A stretch of DNA of 64,000 nucleotides from Melieria omissa. Taxonomy: Eukaryota > Arthropoda > Insecta > Diptera > Ulidiidae. A model generated the notes under the pieces. That model ran no database searches. It was given only the letters and a program-made list of their open reading frames with translations, and was not told the origin of the DNA. The DNA lies in NCBI GenBank assembly GCA_963971225.1, contig OZ020269.1, positions 103,030,067-103,094,066 of the forward strand. The letters are read 5' to 3'. The first letter of the stretch is position 1. Each line of letters begins with the position of its first letter. The translations under genes and the position numbers were made by a program. Below, piece after piece: positions 46,043-57,100 of this stretch.

Positions 46043-48535
46043 GTGGAATATAAAAAAAGATATTCAAGAATGGTTACGAAAATGAGTAGACCAAGAACTT
46101 CTTTGCCCATGAACTCACTACGAAGATATATGTTTGTCCAAACATTGTTTGGCCCCAGGAAAGACGTGATCCCGTATACTTTTAATGCTAAATTGAGTGA
46201 ATTTTCGTATCATCACTGAGTAACTAACTGAACACTCTGCACTTAGGTACTTACAACCTTAAAATATGATAATTTTCTTTACTGATATTTTCAAAATCTA
46301 CAGGCAGTAACAAAAATCTTCTTAGAAATCATACCTCCATATGTATAAAGTTTAAACTAAAAAACCCATAGCTTTAGATTTCAATGTTCATAGCACTGAT
46401 CCCAAATTGCCAACATACCTTTAGTGTATAATGTAGCTTCGCTCACATTACACTGCACATTATTTTGAACCATAATTAAACGGCGGCCTCAAGTTGCACC
46501 AGTCTTCGACACCTCACCAACATCCTTGACGATCGTTTGGTATATAAAACCTGCAATTAATGCTGGCGCCTTACACCAAAATTAGCTCCATTGTGCGTCT
46601 CTACTGTGCCTTTGTTTTTTGTTTTTGTTGCGGCACAATAAAAGTGCGTAGTCACATTAAAAAAACTTCAACTGCCCAATGCCGACTGAAGTATTGCTTC
46701 ATATGGAAAAAAATTTGACACGTTACACGAGGTGTTGACCGTCATTAGCGTTGAAGAAAGACCAAAAGATGATTTCTTGCAGCTTGCAACAATTTTTTGA
46801 TTTATTTATTTTCTTATATAATTGGTTGAAAATTTTTGGAATGGCCAGTTCAAGAAGTTGGTGCCATGTTTGCTGTCTTGTTGCTACCAATGCCAAACTG
46901 CCAAATTATTTTGACACCTGCTGAAATACGCAGACACCAAAGTGGCTGATAATTATGGCTCTGGCCATATTCGCATGTCCAATTCACACTTTGCGCTACC
47001 AAAGTGATTTGGCAGTTCCACTTGTTCCAGTTTTGTTGATGGAGAAGTGGCATTTTTGTTATTTATTTTTTAACTTTATTTTGATGTGAAGGAAAGCAAC
47101 ACAACTACAAAAAAATGTGTTGCACCTTAAAGACCCAGTCTTCAGTCTTTACATTAAACAATCTGACATTAAACAAAACTGCTGACGCCAACATCGATCC
47201 TTGAATCATGTCCAGGCCCCTTGACTCTCAATGCTTTCAATTGTCATACAAGCTGAAGCTAATACTGACGTTCCGGTTAATATCTGAGCTTTGATGTATT
47301 CAGAGACCTATATTAGAATTTTGTGGTGAATATTTTCGTGGTACATTTTATCATAAAAAAGTCCTATTTTACAGGACATTTTCGGCATTTTAGAAAAGAT
47401 GGGTCTAATTAACCCATAAAAATAGGAGTTACAGGGTTAAAATGCTCCACAAAAATGTTCTTCGTAGTATTTGCCATCAAATTGCTGAACACATCCTATA
47501 CCTAAAATGTGAGCTTACATGGTTTTCGTATGCCGAATCACCATAAGAAAGAGAAAAAAGGGGAAAACTTTGAACGTAATCTTTCAAAACGCCGATACAT
47601 GTATATTTTTTCTGGCCCCCTCTACCAGAATCCGTTGTCAGAATCTTGTTATTTTTTTTGTGTTGTGCAGTGTAATTAAACCCTGTGAATGAGCCTGGCA
47701 AATATTGCTTCCCAATATTTACGAACGGTTTCAAAACAAACGTTTGTTCGTAGGCATCAGAGTTGGATGATATAATAGACAGGCGATCACTTAGATCCTG
47801 GGAAACGTTGGAGTTGACTCTACCGAGACCTCGGATTCTTTAGCTAGAATGGGCTGTTAAGCAGCATTTATTAGCATTGAACCTATTCTGCCATCTTCCA
47901 TCTGAGGGCATCAAAGTCAAGTCATCAAGTTTACAAATGGGTCATGCCAACCCACGACCGAGCACGTCTGGCTGAGACCGGTTGCAGTTGGACAAAATGT
48001 AGTAGTTTTCGTTCGTAGTTTTTTTCTGTCTCTTTGCAGAAGAGACTCCAAGCATTTGATTCTCCTAATGGCCGCCCACATCACTTAAGCCGACTAGTTT
48101 TCATTGCAGATCCAAATCTTTTCCACTGAAAATTTCACTAAATCTTTAAACTACAACATACGGCATTCTCTCATCTGACAGTTGGTTTGAGAAATATATC
48201 TACTTTCAACCTCTTTTCAATCTTCTGTACCAACTTTTTGAATCTACAAAGCATTCGTATTCGAAATCTTGATAAACCTGTGTATTGTCAAACCACGGTG
48301 GTTGTTGTTGTTGTTGTTGGGAATATGTGTGCATCTGCTGCGTATTTAGGTATGCAATTTGTGGTTTTGTTCATGACACCATGACAGGATATCTTGATAT
48401 CCTTTTTTGTAAACAAGGGGCATGTGTGGAATTTTTCGATTTTATTTTGTTAGCAGCACAATTTTATTTCTTAAATAAAAAATTTAAAAAATATACAAAA
48501 TTGAATTTTTGAATATCAAAAATTGTTTTTACAAA
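46043..48535. other. Non-coding stretch, no recognised gene
   Basis: Open frames here (46850-47053, 47477-47734, 48187-48384) lack domains. A GTT microsatellite lies at about 48299-48319. Confidence 0.4.
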
Positions 48536-48539
48536 TAAA

Positions 48540-49275
48540 ATCTTTTTATTAATTTTTTTTAATTTAAAGTTGTTATATTTTTTTAATTTAAAGTTTTTAT
48601 TTTCTTTAATTAAAAATTTTAGTTGGTTTTTAAATGAGCAATTTTTAATTTATGTAAACATTCTTTTTGTGTTAAATGAATACTAAATCAAATTTATTTT
48701 TCAACATAGGAATTTTAAATTACCAACAACTTAAATTTCCATTTCAATTAAGCTGTCTTTTTTTTGAATTTTTTCTATTTGTAATTTTTAAAAGTTTCAA
48801 AATTAAATGTTTTTTCTAACTAAAAACTTTTAATTGAATTGTGAAAGTTACAAATTTGTTTTTTTTCTAACTTTTAATTTTTTTTAATTTAAAGTTTTTG
48901 TTTTATTTTTTTATTAAAAATTTCAGTTTGGTTTTTAAAAGAAATTTGTATATTTATAAGAAATTATTTTGTTGTTTGCTAAGCCAAAATTAATTAATTT
49001 AAATCAACCATTACCAAAAATTACAAAATTCCATTTCAATACAACTGAATCTCTCTTTCTTGGTATTTTTTCTAATTTTTTTTAATTTCACGATTTTATT
49101 TCTTTTTAAATTACGAATTTTTTTTTTTAAATTAAAAATTTTATTTTTTTAAAATAAAAATTTGTATTTGTCTAAAATAAGATATTGGTTTTTGTTAAGT
49201 AAATGCTAAACCAAAATTTATATGTCACATTAAAATTTTTCATTACAAAAAATTAAAAATGTCAATTTCATTTAA
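48540..49275. repeat. AT-rich degenerate tandem repeat, unit about 230-290 bp, about three copies
   Basis: The landmark ccatttcaattaagctgtct recurs in diverged form near 48739, 49029 and 49261, each time followed by ttgaattttttctatttgta or a close variant and preceded by acaacttaaa-like text. Confidence 0.6.
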
Positions 49276-49413
49276 GCTGAGCCACTATTTCTTTGAATTT
49301 TTTCTATTTGTAAAAATAGAACACAATTTTAAAAATTGTAATTTATAATTTTATAATTTTTGTTCGACAACTTGTTGACTTTTGAATATATATATGCAAC
49401 CTTCTCTTCTCTA

Positions 49414-49700
49414 TTAGCAAAAAACTACAAATGATTTTTCAAATTTTTCACTAGAAAAATCATTCGTCATAGACAGGAACAGGTGGCAACTACTTGGTGC
49501 CAAATCTGGGCTACAACGTGGATGCCCAAAAACCTCCTCAAAAAAGGCTCCTGGAGCTTCTGTGTGATTTGTTGTGTGAAATGGCATTGTCGTGATGGCA
49601 CACAATTCCTCTCCTATTGATTCAGAAGAAGACGCGGCCAGCTTTCCTGGGCGATTGGACAGCAGTGGTTCAAACTTCCCTCAAATACAAAAATGTCTGG
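49414..49700 (-). pseudogene. mariner transposase C-terminal fragment
   Basis: On the minus strand, HHDNAISHNKSH (second catalytic region, one frame) and CSPDLAPSSCHLFLSMTNDF (another frame) mark the end of a DD34D mariner transposase. The third aspartate position is serine here (APSSCH rather than APSD). Frameshifts separate the parts. No terminal repeats were found. Confidence 0.7.
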
Positions 49701-51942
49701 TGCAAAATATATTTTCAAATGGATTCGGTTCAAAAGTTGTACGCAAAACGCCCTCATATGAAATTCTGTCTATGCCACTGAAGGACATGTCTGAATTGGC
49801 CGTAGAAGAGCTCATAGTTAACGATTCCCTGCGAGTCCCTCCTTATACACAGCAACTGTATGGATTGAATAATGGATTTTTTTTTTTTGCTTGCCATAAA
49901 TATAGGTTTGTAGATATATGAACATATTATTTTTGGATTGTTTTTTTATCACTTTTTGTTTGAATGTGACAGGACATGACATCTACTACACGCAAAGAAA
50001 CGCATACAAATGTCGCTTGAATACTCAAACCTCTCAGATTCACTGATACAATACAATAACTCGCCAAGATACCGCACATAGATATCGCTTACGCGATATA
50101 CCCATTCAAACAAAGATGAGTCCCGTCGAACCGAAAACATGCTGCATTGCACAATGAAGGACAATTTTTTCGACTACATATCACAAATTCAAAGGCGCTG
50201 ATCTGCACCGGCTGGCGGCAACCAGGTGTTGACATTTCACTTGAGCTGGCTGCAGCGCCACATCCAATACACCAGCCGGAACGACAGCGAACAAGCCGAT
50301 GCGACCGCAGAGTATGGCAGATAAAAATCGCTCGTCGCCAGGCTGGGAGGCGGCAGCCGGCACCCTTCAGAAATGCGCGCGCACCCATTTCGAGCGACAA
50401 GCCGGCAACAACACGCCTAGAACTAAGTACAACTAGATCACACGTCGCAGATTGCGGCAACGTTTGGCAGAAAATTGATATTTTGCGCATGCGCACAGCG
50501 CGTCCTCAACGATATTTGCGCTAATGATACGTTCGGAGTTTGCATAGCGTTGAGTGCGTTTGCGCGACGACTAGACCCAAAAAATGTTTGCGGTTGACAA
50601 GCCCAGCTAAATGCGGCACAAACCCACCTCTTTTGCTCTAAGCACACAGCATAAGAATACAACAACAAAAATTTGAGTATAAAAAATGAACAAAAACAAA
50701 AATTGATTTTAATCAATTTCTAGGATCACTCCTTGGTTTGGGCTTTGTCACCGTATGGTTTTGTTGTCGTATGTTGTATTGTGTTGTGTTGTTGTGTTGT
50801 GCTTGTCTTGTGTGTGCTATATGTTTCCGTGTTCTTTTGTGATTTGTATTGAATTTTGAGGTTAGTTTCTTACCTGTTTTTGGCGACACTCATTGCGTAG
50901 GCTCGTCAATTCTCATCAGCATGCGGCTTGGGTCAGCTCTCTGTCAAATGCTTTGTTTGTGTTTCTTCTACGTTTTTGTTTTGTGCGCTCACTAGCATTG
51001 CTTATCAGATATCGATCATTAGTTTTTGTTGAGGTTTGCGGCTTTAGATTGCTTTCCTGCCAGTTACCAGATTGCTGGCATTTTTCTTTATCTCAATGTT
51101 GTTTTGTCTTTTTCGTAAAAAACTGCATTCTTCTTATTTAGTTCTCTTTCAATTTCTTACACTGGCAACACTGCTGCTTTCCCCCCTCTCTGTTCACCGT
51201 TTCATAACAACTCACGTATTTCATTTCACTGGCTGTAACTAATCAATTCTAACACAAGTTTTCACATATCTCATGTTGGTCTATGTTTTCCATTGGCCAT
51301 TTGTCGTACATGGTCAGTGGCACACGTAGCCGTTCGGGGAAATTCTTGTGCCATCCACCAACACTCGAGGCTATGTTGACATATTTTATTATTTATTTGA
51401 AAGGACAATCAAGTCATGATTAAGTATAAACATTGTATGTGTTTGGGTTTTTTCTTATACAATTATTTGTGGGCTTGTTTCAACATTTCATTGTTCCATG
51501 TTGCCTTTTGCTTTGTATTTGGTTGGTTTGATTTAGGGCCCAAACATTATTAGAAGTACGTGTATTGTTTGTGTGGCGCTTGAGTTTTCATGCCACCCGG
51601 TCTGCTGCTGTTGAAATGTAGAGAAAGAGGAATCAAATTGACTCAACGTAACAACAAAGAAAGGGCAATTAAAATCTTCAATATGTATTTTTTAATTTTT
51701 TGGTTTAGATTTTGTTTGTCCTTATTCATTCCGCTTGGCAGCATGGAGCCTCAATAAGGCTGATTCCTTGTGTTGGTTGCGTTGGTCAAATGAAATTCAG
51801 CATGGAATCGGTTTTGATTATGTCATAAGTATTCAATTTATGAGGTTTTTAAAACCATAACACGGACTCAGGGTTACCAGACGATAACCTGAACGAGACT
51901 ATTTCATTTAATTTTGAATATTCTTCTTTTCAATCCACTTTC
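49701..51942. other. Non-coding stretch; unique GC-richer block at about 50.1-50.6 kb
   Basis: Overlapping open frames at 50089-50524 on both strands reflect GC-rich sequence. Neither has a recognisable domain or splice context. The 50.7-51.8 kb part is T/G-rich with ttgtgttg runs. Confidence 0.4.
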
Positions 51943-52492
51943 TATAGGGTGTTTTTAATGTCCATCAATTTGGCTTTATTGGAAGGATAATTTTATGCCA
52001 TTAATGTTTAAATATGATTTCGGGCATGTGGCCGCCGCGGCTGGCTCGAATAAAGCCAATTCTACAGGTCCAATTTTGAGTTGATGGACAAAGCTCCAAT
52101 TGCTGTGCACGGTGGCGAATCGATTCATTCGGGTCCTCTTCAACATTTTGCTCTACAGCGGCAATTGTTTCTTCGGTGCGCACTGTTCGACGTCTCTGCG
52201 GATGCGTATTATCACATAGAGTGAACGTAGTGCGAAAACGACACATGGTTAACCGAATTAATTGCTCTGATGGACCATAAAATGGACGGAGCTTGCGGTA
52301 AACTTCGCGAAATGAACCATTATTTTCGAAATAAATTTGCACGATTTGCAAGCGTTGTTCTTTTGTCAACCTGTTCATGATGAAATGGCAAACCAAACTG
52401 AACATAAATGACATTAGAGTTGCCAGATTTGACCACAAAATGCCAGTTTTATCTCTATTCGAAAAACAAACCTCTAAAAAAAACACCCTATA
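51943..52492 (-). mobile_element. Deleted Tc3-like element (51945-52490, 546 bp) with TAGGGTGTTTTT ends
   Basis: TAGGGTGTTTTT at 51945-51956 is complemented at the right end (52479-52490). TA flanks both sides (51943-51944, 52491-52492). The interior keeps the first about 100 and last about 25 codons of a transposase in one open frame and lacks the catalytic core. Confidence 0.85.
52001..52378 (-). CDS. In-frame deleted DUF4817-type transposase: DNA-binding N-terminus joined to native C-terminus
   Basis: The start chosen is 52378 (MNRLTKEQRLQIVQIYFENN), where family members begin; the frame is open upstream to 52498. Residues 1-55 match the DUF4817 helix-turn-helix, and residues 60-100 (RTVRTEETIAAVEQNV, then SIRHRAQQLELCPST) match the second binding region. 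At about residue 101 the text jumps to NWTCRIGFIRASRGGHMPEI then IFKH and stop, the native C-terminus. All DDE/D residues are deleted, yet the frame is preserved (125 codons). It could be expressed as a binding-only protein; that is inference. Confidence 0.75.
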   Translation of the reverse strand: MNRLTKEQRLQIVQIYFENNGSFREVYRKLRPFYGPSEQLIRLTMCRFRTTFTLCDNTHPQRRRTVRTEETIAAVEQNVEEDPNESIRHRAQQLELCPSTQNWTCRIGFIRASRGGHMPEIIFKH

Positions 52493-52652
52493 CTTCACTT
52501 TCTACTTTTTTCGATACCACAACAATCGAATTTGAAATTAGATTAAATTATAAATGTTTCAATTTAAAATTGAAATTTGGTGCAAATAACACATCGGCTG
52601 ATAAGTCCCCGGTCTTAGGCAGAAAACAAAACTTTTTTGGAGAAATTCAATT

Positions 52653-53334
52653 TTATTCATCAACATGGTTTCCTTCAAGAGCGATACATTCATTGCAGCA
52701 CTTCTCTAACATTTCGATACCTTTCTTGTAAAACGACTTATCTTTGACCTCTAAATAAGTATTTTTTTGAGCGATCACCTCCTCACTCGAGCCAAATTTC
52801 TTTCCTGCGAGCATTTTTGTTAAGTCTTCGAACAGATAAAGGTCACTGCGAGCCAAGTCTGGAAAAAAGGGTGGGTTCAGAAGTGATTTGAAGTTTAGTT
52901 AGCGCAATTTTGCCATCGTAGCGAGAGACTTGGGGCACGGTGCATTGCCTTGTCTGTTGGCAAACACGGTACCCATTTCGGAAACAGCTGCCGCATGGAC
53001 AAATGTAATGCAAAATAAAACCCGCACGCCCCTTTGATATCTTGATAGTTTCAGCTATCTCCTGCAATTTCACTTTACGGTTTTCCAAAAGGATTTTGTG
53101 GATTTTTTTACCGTTTTCCGGTGTAATTACCTCAATTGGCCGCCCACAGCGCGGCGCATCATCGGTGTTCGTACGACCACGTTTAAATTGAGTAAACCAA
53201 TCAATAATGGTCGATTTTCCGAGTGCAGAGTCCGGCTAACACTTGTCGAGCCAGGTTTCTGTTTCAATGGTGTTTTTCAAAAAGCAATATTTTATGAAAA
53301 CACGAAATTCTCCTTTTCCATTGTTCTGAACATG
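52653..53334 (-). pseudogene. mariner transposase, internally deleted and frameshifted
   Basis: Read right to left: ENFVF, then STIIDWFTQFKRGRTNTDDA (first helix-turn-helix and linker), then KVKLQEIAETIKISKG (second helix-turn-helix). The frame then passes from a CSKWVP-like remnant (FRNGYRVC frame) straight to the APCHKS-like region and on to ARSDLYLFEDLTKMLAGKKF and EMLEKCCNECIALEGNHVDE, stopping at 52653. The first catalytic block (MDETW) and its surroundings are deleted. At least three frame breaks occur. The C-terminus closely resembles that of the 59.9-kb mariner, so the two belong to related lineages. Confidence 0.85.
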
Positions 53335-53452
53335 AATAAAGTTGTTTTACTAAAACAATTGTTGCTTTTGAACCAACCGTTACATCGTAATGAATTTTTT
53401 ACAAGTACCTTTTTAAGGTTACTACTTAAAATAAAAAATATTATTTCTCTTT

Positions 53453-53931
53453 TTGTAGCGCTTGTCGGCCTCGATAGTCAAGCAGGTAGCACGCTGGCTC
53501 CTCATACCGAAGGCTCCAGGTTCGATTCCTGGCTCGGGCTGGTGAACAACTCTTCTACTTCTATGGCTATTCACATGAAGGGAATGAGAATTACAAGAAT
53601 CACAACTCATCTACTTCTATCGCTATCCACATGAAGGGAATGAGAATTACAAGAATCATACAAGTGCGCTCTTGGCAGGCAATGGCAAAAACCTCCAAGT
53701 GTGAACGAAAAAAATTGCCAATCGCCGTTCGGATTCGGCGTTAAACTGTAGGTCCCCTCCCCCCCTTTCCCCATCCGCTTGAAATGTGTGCTGTAACATA
53801 TGTTGGCAAAAAACAGTGTTGCATACACAGTTCAAAAACGGGTGAAATATGTGGTATCACAATGGGCCTTTCAGGCCTCCAAGTGTGTCTCTTATAGAGG
53901 CAGCCACCGCAACCTAACCCTTGTAGCGCTT
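53453..53931 (+). mobile_element. tRNA-derived SINE (53464-53920) inside the mariner, perfect 11-bp target duplication
   Basis: The head carries an A-box-like TAGTCAAGCAGG (53475-53486) and a perfect B box GGTTCGATTCC (53519-53529). TTGTAGCGCTT flanks at 53453-53463 and 53921-53931. The body contains an internal duplication of about 56 bp (53548-53657, ctacttctat then cacatgaagggaatgagaat), which explains its length of 457 bp versus 336 bp for the 17.6-kb copy. The central block 53724-53756 and the 3' end (ggtatcacaatgggcc, then gcagccaccgcaacctaacc) match that copy. Confidence 0.93.
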
Positions 53932-53988
53932 ACTATATGTCAGACCGGGGACTTATCAGCCGATGTGTTAAAATTGAAATTTTGTTAT

Positions 53989-54153
53989 TATTGATGTTGC
54001 GCTCGTGTGAATATGTGAACTCGATGAAATGTGGAAGCGAAGTGAAAATTTTATTTTTTCAAAACTTCAAATTGACAATTAAATTAGTTTGGCAAGTAGA
54101 TCAATAATATACAAAGTTGAACAAGTATAATTGAACTACAGTTATTATCAACA
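53989..54153 (-). repeat. copia 3' LTR, 165 bp
   Basis: Sense orientation starts TGTTGATAATAACTG and ends GCAACATCAATA. The end is TA rather than the usual CA, as set by the exact 5-bp target duplication. An AATAAA polyadenylation signal is visible within the AAAAAATAAAATTTTC stretch. Confidence 0.93.
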
Positions 54154-54171
54154 CGCTTCCTCAACTTTGGA

Positions 54172-57100
54172 TTACTTTGAATTACAATCAACAATGCCAA
54201 TAGTTTTAATACAAATATCGTGTTTAGCTTTACAAAGTGGTTTAGTAAGAACATCAGCTGGCATCTCGGTTGTGGGAAGGTACTTTATAATAATTTGCTC
54301 GTTCTTAACAGCTTCGCGAATGAAATGGTATTTGTATTCAATGTGTTTGGTTCTTGAGTGATGACCTCCAAACGTCGCCATTTGCTGAGCACTTTGCGAG
54401 TCCGAATATAATATGATTGGTCCCGACGTTCCATAGCCCATGTCATTTAGCAGGAAACTTAAATACCGCGCCTCCTTCGCTGCTTCCGAGAGCGCTACGT
54501 ATTCTGACTCCGCGCTTGATGTTGCTACTACCCGCTGCTTTTTGGACTCCCATGAAATGACGCCACCTGCGAGAATAAAACAAAATCCAGTCTGAGATTT
54601 GCGATCGTTTACATCAGTGGCCCAGTTGGCGTCAACACATCCAAAAAGTGGTTGACCAGTCTTCCGATATGTTAAAACAAAATCTTGTGTTGATTTTAAA
54701 TATCGAATGACTTGAATCGCGGCGTTCCAGTGCTGCCTTCGTGGATCCTGGCAAAACTGTGATAACATGTTTACACTACATGATATATCTGGACGACTGT
54801 ATACCGCAAGGTGTAAAAGTGAACCAATAATTTCTTGATATTTCGTTTTATTTATTTTTTCTGCTTCTCCAGAAATTGATGGTTCTTTTTCCAATGTAAT
54901 TTTTGCTGGCATGGGAATTTTAACCGGTTTCGCATTTGTTTGCCCATATTTATCAATCAAGTTCGTAATATATCTTGGCTGCGAAATTGACAACGTTCCG
55001 TTTCCAATTTTAATTCCCAGACCAATACAATTAGTAGGTTCCTTTAAATTTCGAATGTCAAAATTTTCTTTAAGTTTTCTTATTAGTTCTTCTGTTAAAT
55101 GTTCGTTATTTGATGCAATAATTATATCATCAACGTAAAGTGCAACAATAAAGTTATTATTTTTGTAAGTGTAGATACATTGATCGTAATTTGATTGGGT
55201 TAAACCAAAATTTTTAAAAACGCCATCTATTTTCTTGAACCATTGTCTGCCGGACTGTTTTAAACCGTATAATGCTTTTCGTAATTTGCAAACTTTTCCT
55301 CTTTTACATTCATCAATGTATCCTTCAGGTTGCTGCATATAAATTTCATCTTCCAGATCTCCATTTAAATATGCAGTTGACACATCTAACTGCTGCAATT
55401 TTAGATCATGCTCAACAGCTAATGCATATATGAGTCGTAGTGAACTCTGTCGTACTACTGGTGCGAATGTATCTACGTAATCGATGCCAAATTTCTGAGT
55501 AAATCCTTGAGCGACCAATCTAGCCTTTCTCTTTTCGATTGTACCATCGGGTCTTACTTTAGATTTGAAAACCCACTTGCAACCGATTGGCTTTCTACCT
55601 TTTGGTAAATCCACTAACTCCCACGTTTCGTTTCTCATAAGAGAGTCGTATTCGTTTTTAATAGCGTCCGCCCATTCCTTAGAATTTCCTGAAGACAAAG
55701 CTTCTCTGTAAGATTTCGGATCTTCTTCTTCAGCTCTTTTAGCTGATTCATTTCGAAAACTCCATGATCGTAAACGTCTTTTAATTGAATGTTCAGGTAC
55801 CTCATCTTGAAATTCTTGCATCTCTTCTCTATTATTTTCACCTTGCAAAATTACGTTTGTATTCGCTTGAGTATTGTTTGCTTCTAAGTCTGTTGATTCT
55901 GCTTCTCCAATTTTGTTTTCTTTATCTATTTTTCCAAATATAAACTCTTGAAATCCCTTGTCCTCCTTGTCAATTTCTATTTCATCAACATTAAATTTGC
56001 CTTCTATTATTTTAACATCTCTGCTTTTGACGATTTTGCGCGTACCCCTTTTCCATAGACGGTATGCTTTCGATTCATCTGAGTATCCTATTAAAACAAA
56101 CTCTTCACTCTTTGATTCCCATTTAGATCTTCCTGGTTTTTTGTTCAAAACATAAGCTGTGCTTCCAATTTGACGAAAGTAATGTACGTTGGGAACTTTT
56201 CCTGTCCATAATTCTTCTGGTGTCTTGTTGTAGTTTAACTTTGTCGGGCAACGGTTTCTAATATGTGCTGCTGTATATATTAATTCTGCCCATAAAAACT
56301 CTGGAAGTGTCGCTTCAATCATAAGACACTTAGCCATCTCTACTAAAGTTCTATTCATTCGTTCTGCAACGCCGTTCTGTTGCGGTGTGTACTCTACTGC
56401 TAACTGACGCTTAATGCCACATGACCTTAGGTAGTCACTGAAATCTTGACTGATTAATTCCTTCGCGTTATCGCTACGCACGCATTTGATCTTCCTGCCA
56501 GTACTCAACTCAACTTCCCTTTTAAAATTCTTAAATGCTTCAAGATATTCATCCTTCCTGTATAAGAAATATACAAATACCTTCCTCGAATAGTCATCAG
56601 TAAAGGTCACGAAATACTTCTTGCTACTTATTGATTCTGTTCTCATTGGACCACACAAATCTGTGTGTATTAAGTCCAACACTGCGCTCGATGACTTGTT
56701 GTTTTTGTGTGGAAACGATTCTCTTGTTTGTTTTCCACAAATGCAAGCTACGCAATCTAGCTTTTGATTTTTGAATGTAGGCAAACCTTTGACCATACGT
56801 TTCGATTGCAACTGATTCAGGTGGACCAAGTTTAAATGTCCGTACCTCTTATGCCACAATTCTAAGTCATTTTCAAATTTTTCCGTTGCTTCATTACAGT
56901 CATCTGTCAATGTTTTAAAATTCCTTACTAGAAATAAACCATTTGTTTTCGTTGCTTCTAAAAGAACTTCTCGGCCACGCTTAATAATTGCCTTGTTTGA
57001 ATTCATAACTACTGTACAGTTATTGTCAGTGGCTTTTGCTGTTGAAATTAAATTACAGTGTAATTCTGGTACGTATAGTGTTTTGAATAATTTTATATTC

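Larger units (their letters stand above)
52587..53970 (-). mobile_element. mariner (52589-53968) with perfect ends, internally deleted and carrying a SINE
   Basis: AACACATCGGCTGATAAGTC and the following CCCGGTCT at 52589-52615 are exactly complemented at 53942-53968. TA flanks both sides (52587-52588, 53969-53970). Total length is 1380 bp, of which 468 bp are the SINE plus one duplication copy, so the mariner itself is about 0.9 kb, shorter than the usual 1.3 kb. The missing part is the catalytic centre. Confidence 0.93.

Noticed and set aside
50089..50524. Overlapping open frames of 135 and 125 codons on both strands
   Set aside because: GC-rich sequence keeps several frames open by chance; no domain, splice signal or homology was recognised.
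53464..53540. Functional tRNA gene
   Set aside because: The B box is perfect, but the sequence continues into a SINE body with target duplications, so it is the SINE head.
53995..54153. A 159-bp LTR with canonical TG...CA ends
   Set aside because: With that boundary the flanks do not match (attga versus gttat). Extending by six bases gives a perfect GTTAT duplication and abuts the primer-binding site.
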